A stretch of DNA of 32,402 nucleotides, from positions 1-32,402 of the forward strand of contig NZ_APJI01000022.1 of NCBI RefSeq assembly GCF_000497575.1, read 5' to 3'. Position 1 is the stretch's first letter, and each line of letters opens with the position of its first letter. Source of the DNA: Afipia sp. OHSU_II-C1. GTDB taxonomy: Bacteria > Pseudomonadota > Alphaproteobacteria > Rhizobiales > Xanthobacteraceae. The position numbers and the translations under genes are program-made. Shown here one piece after another: positions 24,872 to 32,402 of this stretch. The notes beneath the pieces were generated by a model. It was not told where the DNA came from and did no database searches. It saw only the letters and a list, made by a program, of their open reading frames with translations.

Positions 24872-25801
24872 CTAGTTGTTCATCAGCGCGGCGACGTGCA
24901 CGGCCACCGAATCGCGCAAGCCCTGCAGATCGTAGCCGCCTTCGAGCACGGAGACGATCCGCCCTTCGGCCGACTTGTCGGCGATCTCCATCAGCTTGCG
25001 CGTGACCCAGGCGAAATCCTCTTCGCGCAGTTCGAGACTGCCGAGCGGATCGCGCCAGTGCGCATCGAAGCCCGCCGAAATCACGATCAGTTCGGGTGCG
25101 AACGCTTCCAGCCGCGGCAGGATCGCAATGTCAAAAGCTTCGCGGAATTCGCGGCTGCCATTGCCGGCGCGCAGCGGCGCGTTGACCACGGTGTCCTGAT
25201 CGCCGCGCTCCTGTGTGCTGCCGGTGCCGGGAAACAAGGGCATCTGGTGAGTCGAGGCATACATCACACTCGGATCTGACCAGAAAATTTCCTGGCTGCC
25301 GTTGCCGTGATGCACGTCGAAATCGACCAGGCAGGCGCGCTCGATGCCGTACTTGCGCTGCGCGTAGCGCGCGGCGATGGCAGCGCTGTCGAAGAAGCAG
25401 AAGCCCATCGGCCGCGAGGTCTCGGCGTGATGTCCGGGCGGACGGGTTCCGACAAAGGCGTTGGTCCGTTTGTTCTTCATCACCGCATCGACGGCTGCGA
25501 CCGCACCGCCGGTGGCGCGTAACGCCGCCTCCCATGTGCCCGGCGACATCGACGTGTCGCCGTCGAGATAGACGATGCCGTCCTTCGGCGCGATGTGGCG
25601 CAACTCGTCGATGTACTCGTTGCTGTGGCACAGCGCGATCACGTCGAGATCGGCTTCCGGCGCCTCGACACGCACCAGCGATGTGAAGGGCTCTGCCGAC
25701 AGTCCCTGCTCGATCGCGCGCAGACGATCCGGCCGTTCGGGATGGCCGGGAGCGGTCTGATGATTCAGGCCGGCGGCGGTGTGGTAATAAAGTGTCGGCA
25801 T
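24872..25801 (-). CDS. Histone deacetylase/acetylpolyamine amidohydrolase family protein
   Basis: A 309-residue zinc hydrolase of the arginase/deacetylase fold. In bacteria the family removes acetyl groups from polyamines, acetoin-related compounds or protein lysines; the substrate is not predictable. Conserved motifs: RPPGHHAETSRPMGFCFFDS (the double His of the charge relay) at about 126, metal ligands Asp and His in CLVDFDVHHGNGSQEIFWSD at about 162, a third Asp in VISAGFDAHWRDPLGSLEL at about 248, and EGGYDLQGL near the end. ATG 25801 (MPTLYYHTA) is chosen; the extension to 25852 is not conserved-looking and its Shine-Dalgarno is weak. Neighbour genes suggest no obvious pathway. Confidence 0.9.
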   Translation of the reverse strand: MPTLYYHTAAGLNHQTAPGHPERPDRLRAIEQGLSAEPFTSLVRVEAPEADLDVIALCHSNEYIDELRHIAPKDGIVYLDGDTSMSPGTWEAALRATGGAVAAVDAVMKNKRTNAFVGTRPPGHHAETSRPMGFCFFDSAAIAARYAQRKYGIERACLVDFDVHHGNGSQEIFWSDPSVMYASTHQMPLFPGTGSTQERGDQDTVVNAPLRAGNGSREFREAFDIAILPRLEAFAPELIVISAGFDAHWRDPLGSLELREEDFAWVTRKLMEIADKSAEGRIVSVLEGGYDLQGLRDSVAVHVAALMNN

Positions 25802-25862
25802 GGACTGTTGTCTTTCTTCTGGTGCCGAAGCAATTCCTCGCAAGTGACCCATAATAACGCGT

Positions 25863-25887
25863 GATGCCCGGGTTTGTCCCGGGCATC
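25863..25887. repeat. GATGCCCGGG hairpin
   Basis: GATGCCCGGG (25863-25872), loop TTTGT, CCCGGGCATC (25878-25887). It lies between the crotonase stop and the deacetylase-like gene. No clear T-run follows, so it may be a repeat hairpin stabilising or ending the crotonase transcript. Confidence 0.65.
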
Positions 25888-25928
25888 TGCGCTTGACTTC
25901 GAGATTAGGTGAAGGCCGAAAACAGCGC

Positions 25929-26693
25929 TTAGGCCTTCTTCTTGCGGGAGAAAAATGCGCTGAAAGCGTTCCGTGCCTCGTCCGATTTCAGGCGCTCGCC
26001 GAAATGATGCGATTCCTCGTCCATCCTGCGCAGCACATCTTCCCGCGCCGGCTTCAGCAATTTGCGGGTAAGCGCCACGGCGTCCTTCGGCAGGGAGCCG
26101 ATTTCGCGCGCGATTTTGCGCGCCTCGACTTCGGTGTGTCCGGGCGCAACGATGACATTGACGAAACCCGCTTCGCGGGCTTCCTCCGCCGTCACGGTCC
26201 GGCCCATTACCAGCATCGAGAATGCGCGCTGATGCCCCATCACGCGCGGCGCGAGCAGGCTGGAGGCCGCCTCGGGAACGAGCCCGAGGTGAATGAACGG
26301 CGTCGAGAACGTTGCGGTGGTTGAGGCGAGAACGTAGTCGCAGTGAAACAGCATGGTGGTGCCGACACCGACTGCGATGCCGTCGACCGCGCCGATCAGC
26401 GGCTTCTCGTTATAGGCGAGCGCCTTGAGAAACTGGGTCGCAGCCATCGGCCGCGAACTGTCGTCGTTCGCGGTGTTGGCCTTGGCGAAATCCTCGAGGT
26501 CATTGCTGGCGGTGAACACGCCCGAGCCGCCGGAAATCACGATGCTGCGAATGTCCGGATCGTTCTGCGCGGATTTGATCGCATCAGCCATCGCAATGTA
26601 CATGCCTTGCGTCAGTGCGTTCTTCTTGTCCGGGCGGCGCATGGTGATGATGCGCGCGCTGTCTTCATCGGTGACAATTACGTGGTCGGTCAT
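25929..26693 (-). CDS. Crotonase-fold enoyl-CoA hydratase/isomerase
   Basis: A 254-residue crotonase-family enzyme acting on acyl-CoA thioesters. The oxyanion-hole region is visible (SGGSGVFTASNDLEDFAKA at about 59-77, and GAVDGIAVGVGTTMLFHCDY at about 105). In true hydratases the latter carries a first catalytic Glu (GGCEL type); here that position is Thr (GVGTTML), while the second Glu is kept in LGLVPEAASSLLAP. That pattern is closer to delta3-delta2-enoyl-CoA isomerases, so the usual hydratase name may be wrong. ATG 26693 is preceded by AGGA; extension to 26771 is unlikely. The gene is divergent from the dioxygenase. Confidence 0.88.
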   Translation of the reverse strand: MTDHVIVTDEDSARIITMRRPDKKNALTQGMYIAMADAIKSAQNDPDIRSIVISGGSGVFTASNDLEDFAKANTANDDSSRPMAATQFLKALAYNEKPLIGAVDGIAVGVGTTMLFHCDYVLASTTATFSTPFIHLGLVPEAASSLLAPRVMGHQRAFSMLVMGRTVTAEEAREAGFVNVIVAPGHTEVEARKIAREIGSLPKDAVALTRKLLKPAREDVLRRMDEESHHFGERLKSDEARNAFSAFFSRKKKA

Positions 26694-26779
26694 GGATGTT
26701 TTCCTGGGCGTTCCCTGAAATGGCGGATGGCGCTGCAGCATGGAGGCGGCTGGCGCTGTCGGTTGGTTCATCCTACATC

Positions 26780-26807
26780 ATTGGCCAGAAACGGAATAAT
26801 GGCCATT
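26780..26807. promoter_or_regulatory. Palindromic site in the crotonase/dioxygenase divergent region
   Basis: TGGCCA at 26782-26787 and again in the perfect palindrome AATGGCCATT (26798-26807), 12 bases apart. It is a possible operator for either divergent gene; no regulator gene is adjacent. Confidence 0.3.
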
Positions 26808-26842
26808 CGATTTCCGCCCCTCCGGTATAAAGGGACACTGCC

Positions 26843-27787
<945 letters not shown>

Positions 27788-27802
27788 TGCGCTTGCGTTT
27801 GG

Positions 27803-28099
27803 TCAGGACACTTGCGGCGGCAGAAGCGAACGGTTTCCGCCCAGAATTGTCCACGGATGGATCTCGTATTTGATCCAGACGCCGCCCTTGGCATAAGGAT
27901 CGTTCGCCGCAAGCGCCTCGGCCGCGTTGCGGTCTTCCGCCTCATAAACGATCAATGCTCCCGCGCCGTCCTCGAACGGTCCGGCGATCACGATCTTGCC
28001 ATCCGCGCGAAGCCTGTGCGCGTACTCGCGATGCGCCGATCGCACGGATTCGACCTTCTCCGCATCCGGCACGTAGGTGATGTAATTGACGAACTTCAT
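27803..28099 (-). CDS. YciI-family protein
   Basis: A 98-residue alpha/beta ferredoxin-like protein of the YciI family, with the usual RSAHREYAHRLRADGKIVIAG (conserved His), AGPFEDGAGALIVYEAED, and NDPYAKGGVWIKYEIHPWTI (conserved Asp-Pro-Tyr). Family members act in small hydrolytic or chloride-releasing steps in aromatic breakdown, or have no known role. ATG 28099 (MKFVNYITYVPDA) is preceded by AAGGG; the extension to 28189 is probably not translated. Confidence 0.9.
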   Translation of the reverse strand: MKFVNYITYVPDAEKVESVRSAHREYAHRLRADGKIVIAGPFEDGAGALIVYEAEDRNAAEALAANDPYAKGGVWIKYEIHPWTILGGNRSLLPPQVS

Positions 28100-28134
28100 G
28101 CCCTGACCCTTGCTGAGTGCGCGATCGCTCCCAC

Positions 28135-28181
28135 AAGGAAAGGCCGCGCGGCGAGACCTTAGTGCTCTGGCCGCGCGGTTC
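28135..28181. repeat. CCGCGCGG inverted pair
   Basis: GGAAA-GG-CCGCGCGG (28137-28150) and CCGCGCGG-TTCC (28170-28181) form a hairpin of about 12 pairs around a 19-base loop, between the acyl-CoA dehydrogenase stop and the YciI start. It may terminate or process the dehydrogenase transcript. Confidence 0.55.
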
Positions 28182-28235
28182 CATAGCAAAGCTGAATAGC
28201 CTTGCTCCGGCTTTGAATAGTGCCGGCTGCGGTGT

Positions 28236-30020
28236 TTACGCGACCAGCACGGCGTCCGCGCCGGTGGTCGCCGTGGCAGCGTCCATGATCGTGCGTTCGA
28301 GAGCGCCAGACTGCACCGTGACGTTCTCCGCGAAGAAGCGCGCCAATGCGACGTATCGTTGTACGTCGTTCTGATGCGTCTCGTCGGTGCGCGCGGCCAG
28401 CGCTTCGTTCGCGAGCGAACAGCCGCCTAGGGTGGTCGAGAACAGCCGCAGATACGGCGTCGCGCCGGCCAATGCTTCCGCAGGCGAGGTCGCAATCTTC
28501 TCGAGCAGCCACTTGCTGCTGCGCTCAACCGAGTCAACCGCATCGCGCAGCTTGGCGCCGGTGGTGCCGAAGGCCGGATCGTTCGAGGCTTCCACCTTCG
28601 ATACGATGGCTTTCAGTTCACCCAGCAATTCCCAAACGGCTTCGCCGCCGGACATCTGCAGCTTGCGCATCAACAGGTCGTTGGCCTGCACGCCGTTGGT
28701 GCCTTCATAGATGGTGAGAATGCGCGCGTCGCGGACGTATTGCGCGGCGCCGGTTTCCTCCATGAAGCCCATGCCGCCGTGTACCTGCACGCCGATGGCC
28801 GCCACTTCGTTGCCGATGTCGGTGGAGAAGGCCTTTGCCATCGGCGTCAGCAATGCCCCGCGTGCCGCGGCCTTCGCCTTTGCCGCCGGATCTGTGGCGC
28901 GATGCGATACGTCGATGGCAACCGCGGTGGCGTAACAGATGGTGCGCGCCGCCGCCGTCATGCCGCGCATCAGCATCAGGTTACGCTTGACGTCCGGATA
29001 CATGATGATCGGATCGGAGCCGGTGTTCTGGCTGCCGAGCGCCTTGCCCTGCTTGCGCTCCTGCGCATAGGCCAGCGCGCGCTGATAGGCGCGGTCCGCG
29101 ATGCCGACGCCCTGCAGGCCAACGCCAAGGCGCGCCTGATTCATCATGGTGAACATTGCGGCCATGCCGCCGTTTTCCTTGCCGACGAGGTACGCGATCG
29201 CTCCGCCCTTGTCGCCCATGGTCATGGTGCAGGTCGGCGAAGCATGAATGCCGAGCTTGTGTTCGACGCCGCTGGCGTAGATGTCGTTGCGCGCGCCGAG
29301 CGAGCCGTCGGCATTGACCAGATATTTCGGCGCCAGGAACAGCGTGATGCCCTTCGATCCGGCAGGCGAGCCGGGCAGGCGCGCCAGAATGAAATGAACG
29401 ATGTTGTCGCTCATGTCGTGGTCGCCGTAGGTGATGAAGATCTTCGAGCCGAACAGGCGATAGGTCCCGTCGGGCTGCTTTTCAGCGCGCGTGCGCAGTG
29501 CGCCGACGTCGGTGCCCGCCTGCGGCTCGGTGAGTTGCATGGTGCCGGGCCATTCGCCGGAGATAAGTTTGCCGAGATAAATGTCTTTCAGTTCCTTGCT
29601 GCCGTGCGCATCAAGCGCGTCGATCGCGCTGAGCGTCAGCAGCGGGCAAAGACCGAAAGCAAGATTCGATGCGCTCCAGATTTCGTTGACGGCGGAATGC
29701 ACCGCCAGCGGCAGACCCTGTCCGCCGAATTCCTCCGAACCCGATACCGCATTCCATCCGCCTTCGCACCAGCGCTTGTAGGCATCGGGCCATCCCGTCG
29801 CCGTAACGACGCCCTTGTCGGTGAGCTTGATGCCCTCGCGATCACCGGTCTGATTGAGCGGCTCGAGCACGTCGGTGGCGAACTTGCCCGCCTCCTCGAT
29901 CACCGCAGCGGAGAACTCCGGATCGTAGCCATTATAATGTCCCGCCTCCACGGCGGCCAAAAGGCCGGCACCGTGGTTGAGGGAAAGCAGGATGTCGTTG
30001 ATCGGCGCGCGGTAAGTCAT
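28236..30020 (-). CDS. Long-form acyl-CoA dehydrogenase (DmdC-like)
   Basis: A 594-residue FAD enzyme of the long acyl-CoA dehydrogenase group that includes DmdC (3-methylmercaptopropionyl-CoA dehydrogenase). Regions in order: an N-terminal extension, the FAD/acyl domain with MQLTEPQAGTDVGALRT (substrate contact) at about 160, the beta-domain with GSKIFITYGDHDMSDNIVH at about 190, the C-terminal helical domain with the catalytic Glu in RDARILTIYEGTNGVQAND at about 435, and an extra C-terminal domain of about 120 residues typical of this long class. The substrate is not predictable. ATG 30020 (MTYRAPINDILLSLNH) matches the family start; the longer frame to 30170 is not conserved-looking. Confidence 0.92.
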   Translation of the reverse strand: MTYRAPINDILLSLNHGAGLLAAVEAGHYNGYDPEFSAAVIEEAGKFATDVLEPLNQTGDREGIKLTDKGVVTATGWPDAYKRWCEGGWNAVSGSEEFGGQGLPLAVHSAVNEIWSASNLAFGLCPLLTLSAIDALDAHGSKELKDIYLGKLISGEWPGTMQLTEPQAGTDVGALRTRAEKQPDGTYRLFGSKIFITYGDHDMSDNIVHFILARLPGSPAGSKGITLFLAPKYLVNADGSLGARNDIYASGVEHKLGIHASPTCTMTMGDKGGAIAYLVGKENGGMAAMFTMMNQARLGVGLQGVGIADRAYQRALAYAQERKQGKALGSQNTGSDPIIMYPDVKRNLMLMRGMTAAARTICYATAVAIDVSHRATDPAAKAKAAARGALLTPMAKAFSTDIGNEVAAIGVQVHGGMGFMEETGAAQYVRDARILTIYEGTNGVQANDLLMRKLQMSGGEAVWELLGELKAIVSKVEASNDPAFGTTGAKLRDAVDSVERSSKWLLEKIATSPAEALAGATPYLRLFSTTLGGCSLANEALAARTDETHQNDVQRYVALARFFAENVTVQSGALERTIMDAATATTGADAVLVA

Positions 30021-30516
30021 GGCATGCTCTCGCTGTTCGGCTGGCCTCGGTGCCTCTTCCCGGAGCGGGACAGGCACGCAAGTCTTGCTCTCATAAATCG
30101 TTGTTGGGCGGTGTCTTTCCTCGCTTGCGGTTTCTTGTGCGGGGCCGCCTTGCGCCCTTTGTCTTCCCACGAAAAAGGCCGGTCCTCAACTGCGGTGCAG
30201 GCGTATCTCAGGTATGCCACGGGGCCGGTTTCCGGCCAATGCAGAGTGCCAACCTTGAGCCAGCCCCGCTTCCAAATCTGCGGCGTGAAGCGAATGCAGG
30301 TCCGGACACCTGAATCGGCCCGATTTTTCCTTTTCTGGCAGCATTTTCCGGCCCAAAAGCGGGTTTCCACTTTGGCGGAAAATGCTCTAAGACCTCCGCA
30401 GCCACGGTGAATCGGTGCGGCTCAGGACTTCCGGCAGGAAACCGGCCAGCCACCTTCCGACAACGAGCGGCGCGAGGCGGCAAGACCTGATCTTGCCGCG
30501 AACCGTTCAACGCTAT
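30021..30516. other. Gap between acyl-CoA dehydrogenase and tRNA-Gln
   Basis: About 500 bases without a convincing gene. Visible structures: an inverted repeat GCATTTTCC (30341-30349) / GGAAAATGC (30377-30385) with inner AAAG/CTTT pairing, of a type often seen in this group; and a perfect hairpin GCGGCAAGA-CCTGA-TCTTGCCGC (30477-30499) ending 17 bases before the tRNA. The dehydrogenase and tRNA promoters must lie here. Confidence 0.5.
30341..30385. repeat. GCATTTTCC palindromic repeat
   Basis: GCATTTTCC (30341-30349) and GGAAAATGC (30377-30385) with partial pairing between AAAG (30356-30359) and CTTT (30370-30373). Confidence 0.65.
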
Positions 30517-30591
30517 TGGGGCGTCGCCAAGTGGTAAGGCAGGGGATTTTGATTCCCCCATGCGGAGGTTCGAATCCTCCCGCCCCAGCCA
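30517..30591 (+). tRNA. tRNA-Gln(TTG)
   Basis: A 75-base cloverleaf with encoded CCA (30589-30591). Acceptor TGGGGCG pairs with CGCCCCA (30581-30587), the D arm lies in CGCCAAGTGGTAAGGC, and the anticodon stem GGGGA/TCCCC encloses anticodon TTG in GGGGATTTTGATTCCCC. The T arm is GGAGGTTCGAATCCTCC. Discriminator G is at 30588. TTG reads CAA/CAG, i.e. glutamine. Confidence 0.95.
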
Positions 30592-30958
30592 GCCAGTCTG
30601 ACAACGAGAGTTTTTCCCTGCGAGATTGCAGAAAGACCCGCCAATGGCGGGCTTTCTTGAATAGGTTCTCGGTCTCTACCTTAGCAGTTCGTGCCTTCCG
30701 CGGCCAAACGCCCGAAAGTCTCTGGCCAATACCCCAAATATTCCCGTTTCCAGAGACTGTCGGCGGGAGACGTGGTTCGGTTGCTGCTTAGTGGACGAGG
30801 CGGCAGTGCAATCCGTCGGGTTCTCCGCGGCCCGCGTTGGCGAAGCGAATTCTCCACTGGTAGGTCGGTAAACCAGTCAGCATGGACGGTTCGTGCCAAG
30901 TCGTGGAGGATGTTGCCAACCTTTTTTGGCCGGCAATTGCAAAAGATAGTCGGCGGAA
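30592..30958. other. Post-tRNA gap
   Basis: 367 bases with a terminator-like hairpin and no convincing gene. An open frame at 30691-31005 is not supported (no motif, overlaps the next gene). Codon and base texture becomes less GC-biased from here on, which fits accessory DNA next to a tRNA. Confidence 0.45.
30632..30655 (+). terminator. tRNA-Gln terminator
   Basis: AAAGA-CCCGCC (stem 30637-30642), loop AAT, GGCGGG (30646-30651), then CTTTCTT. Confidence 0.8.
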
Positions 30959-31915
30959 ATGAATCGGTATTTCACGATGTCGCTATCGGATGTTTTTCGC
31001 GATAGGTATCACACCCCTGGCTGGGTTTACATTTTAGGCTCCGCTTCCGAGCGCGTCCTCAAGCTCGGCATCACCGTCAATCTCCGTCAGCAAACCGGCC
31101 GAAACCGAACCCAAAAGTACGGAGGCATAGGTGATTGGAAGCTGCTCTATCGGGTGTGGGTCGAAGCGAGTGCAAGAATCGAGACTAATGCCCTCGGACG
31201 CTTGAAAAAGTACAAGGCCAACCGGGGGTATCTGAAGGATCGCCAGCGCCCCCAAAGGTCGCGCGAGATTGTGAACTGCGCTTTTAGCACCGCCGTAGAA
31301 GCTTTGGAGAGCTGCCTAAGCGAGAGCGAGCGGGCCAGTGCCTGGCGCTCTAATGATACTGACGCATATGAATTCGGTCGTGAACTGCAGATTGTTTCTA
31401 TGGACTGGCTCAAGCGCGCAGATCCTCGTCCGCCCGTAGGGATGCCGGCCGGCTCGCTATTCTTTATGTGGATAGACGATCTCGAGCTATCGGTTCGATC
31501 GGCAAACTGCCTCAGCAACGATGGAATTTTCCACGTTGGTACGCTGGTTCAGAGGTCGGAAGCGGAGATGCTTCGTACACCGAATTTTGGTCGAAAGTCG
31601 CTCAACGAGATCAAGGAAGTGCTAGCGCACCTTGGGCTCAAACTCGGCATGGAGGTTCCTGACTGGCCGCCCGACGATCTGGACCGGTTGTCGCAGCGCA
31701 TCTCGCCTTTCCTGAAGCGGGTAGACGACTTGGAGCTGTCGGTTCGATCGGCGAACTGCCTCAAGAATGACGACGTCTTCTACATTGGTGAATTGGTACA
31801 AAAGTCCGAGGAAGAGATGCTGCGTACACCTAATTTCGGTCGAAAATCGTTGAACGAGATAAAAGAAGTCTTAGCGCAACTGGGTCTGCATCTTGGAATG
31901 GAAATCCCAACGTGA
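30959..31915 (+). CDS. GIY-YIG nuclease domain fused to two RNA polymerase alpha-CTDs
   Basis: A 318-residue protein with an unusual domain set. Residues about 21-85 resemble the GIY-YIG/T5orf172 nuclease fold: [10 protein letters not shown] (Tyr24), VLKLGIT (33-39), Arg43, and a likely catalytic Glu75 in [15 protein letters not shown]. Residues 86-165 are a helical linker. Residues 172-235 and 256-316 are each a near-complete alpha-subunit C-terminal domain: [13 protein letters not shown], then [20 protein letters not shown], then LGLxLGMEXP in both. The residues that bind UP-element DNA in E. coli alpha (Arg265, Asn268, Cys269, Gly296, Lys298, Ser299) are kept in both copies; the Lys271 position is Ser in copy 1 and Lys in copy 2. 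It could nick or cut DNA while bound at promoters or to polymerase partners; this is inference. GGCGGAA precedes ATG 30959. It lies after tRNA-Gln. Confidence 0.88.
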   Translation: MNRYFTMSLSDVFRDRYHTPGWVYILGSASERVLKLGITVNLRQQTGRNRTQKYGGIGDWKLLYRVWVEASARIETNALGRLKKYKANRGYLKDRQRPQRSREIVNCAFSTAVEALESCLSESERASAWRSNDTDAYEFGRELQIVSMDWLKRADPRPPVGMPAGSLFFMWIDDLELSVRSANCLSNDGIFHVGTLVQRSEAEMLRTPNFGRKSLNEIKEVLAHLGLKLGMEVPDWPPDDLDRLSQRISPFLKRVDDLELSVRSANCLKNDDVFYIGELVQKSEEEMLRTPNFGRKSLNEIKEVLAQLGLHLGMEIPT

Positions 31916-31993
31916 TTGCCAAAGGTAGGTAACGTCAAGGAACCCTAGGAATTGTTTTATCATCGAATAGAACTCCGACCGGCTCGGCGCTAG

Positions 31994-32389
31994 CCGCCGC
32001 TTGCGCCCATCGGCCGCTTTCCTCAGCCCTCGCAAAACGCGTGTGGAAATGCCAATTTACAACTTAATCCCTTGCTCCACATCGGTACGAGCGTACGCTT
32101 GGATTTTAAGCAAGTTCCGATTCTCGATAACCCCACCTTTAGTTTGGACAACTACTTGGACGATAGTGAGCCGGTATCCCGCGATCTATTCGGTGAGCCA
32201 GTAACTACTGCGAACGTGCGGCGCAGGAGTAAAATTGTTGTTGCCGGTACACTCGAGAAAAACTCTTCTCTCGAAGAGATTGCGACTGTTTCGCCTGCCG
32301 TCCGACTTCGCTTTCCGGCACGGTTTCTTGTCGAAGGCTCTGTCTATGGCAATCCCTTACGCCAGATCGCACTTGACCTGCACCCCTGA
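31994..32389 (+). CDS. Orphan reading frame, possibly 5'-truncated
   Basis: The frame is open from a TAG at 31991-31993 to a TGA at 32387-32389. Its only candidate start is TTG 32072 (MLHIGTSVRLDFKQVP.., 105 residues), with no Shine-Dalgarno; no ATG occurs in frame. I recognise no family. The protein would be soluble, with an acidic stretch (SLDNYLDDSEPVSRDLFGEP) and a VRLRFPARFLVEGSVYGNPL end. It may be a remnant of a longer gene whose 5' part is lost, or noncoding. It follows the nuclease/alpha-CTD gene by about 80-150 bases on the same strand. Confidence 0.3.
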   Translation, partial: PPLAPIGRFPQPSQNACGNANLQLNPLLHIGTSVRLDFKQVPILDNPTFSLDNYLDDSEPVSRDLFGEPVTTANVRRRSKIVVAGTLEKNSSLEEIATVSPAVRLRFPARFLVEGSVYGNPLRQIALDLHP

Positions 32390-32402
32390 TTGCCCTCGTT
32401 TA

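Noticed and set aside
25863..25887. GATGCCCGGG hairpin as a clear terminator
   Set aside because: No T-run follows in the minus direction; kept as a repeat hairpin.
28740..30410. A 556-codon plus-strand open frame
   Set aside because: Antisense to the acyl-CoA dehydrogenase; composition is typical of a shadow frame.
30691..31005. A 104-codon plus-strand frame before the nuclease gene
   Set aside because: No family, no ribosome binding site, overlaps the well-supported nuclease/alpha-CTD gene.
30592..32402. Search for a duplicated tRNA 3' end as an attachment site
   Set aside because: No second copy of GGTTCGAATCCTCC was found in the remaining sequence; the border, if any, lies outside.

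Overview
The window looks like chromosomal DNA of an alphaproteobacterium of the Nitrobacteraceae/Bradyrhizobiaceae (Bradyrhizobium, Rhodopseudomonas, Afipia type). The reasons are high GC with strong GC3 bias, the gene types and order (dxs, tlyA, xseB and histone-deacetylase-like genes together), tandem chemoreceptors of the 4HB/HAMP type, and several families of intergenic palindromes typical of this group. The genus cannot be fixed from the sequence alone.

Layout. Positions 1-583 hold no convincing gene but a palindromic repeat with a duplicated arm. Then come a small Lys/Ala-rich protein with a terminator, an EamA transporter and a CNNM/CorC-type membrane protein (TTG start). After a palindrome there is an ECF sigma/anti-sigma pair on the minus strand, a histidine phosphatase, and chorismate synthase (aroC) with a consensus CtrA box upstream. 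A MarR regulator is divergent from an FAD monooxygenase across a clear palindromic operator. Next are a membrane protein, a GNAT/CelD-like acyltransferase followed in the same frame by a class III nucleotide cyclase, and a secreted Gly-rich protein.

12958-18579 is a tandem array of three paralogous methyl-accepting chemotaxis proteins on the minus strand. Each has its own terminator, and the same 16-base motif (TTTACNAACATTTCAC on the coding strand) lies upstream of each. A DUF1194 von Willebrand-like secreted protein diverges from it.

19900-24691 (minus) carries housekeeping genes: a 23S rRNA m5U methyltransferase-like gene, tlyA, dxs and xseB. Two related CTAG-ended long palindromes sit between the first two, one forming the tlyA stop codon and the other abutting the methyltransferase start codon. 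24872-30020 is catabolic or lipid metabolism: a histone-deacetylase-family amidohydrolase, a crotonase, a VOC ring-cleaving dioxygenase (plus strand), a YciI protein and a DmdC-like acyl-CoA dehydrogenase.

The right end changes character after a tRNA-Gln(TTG) gene. Beyond it is sparser, visibly less GC-biased DNA with one striking gene (30959-31915): a GIY-YIG nuclease-like domain fused to two tandem copies of the RNA polymerase alpha-subunit C-terminal domain. This is the strongest candidate for an undescribed system. Its only downstream companion inside the window is an orphan, possibly 5'-truncated reading frame, and the window ends there.
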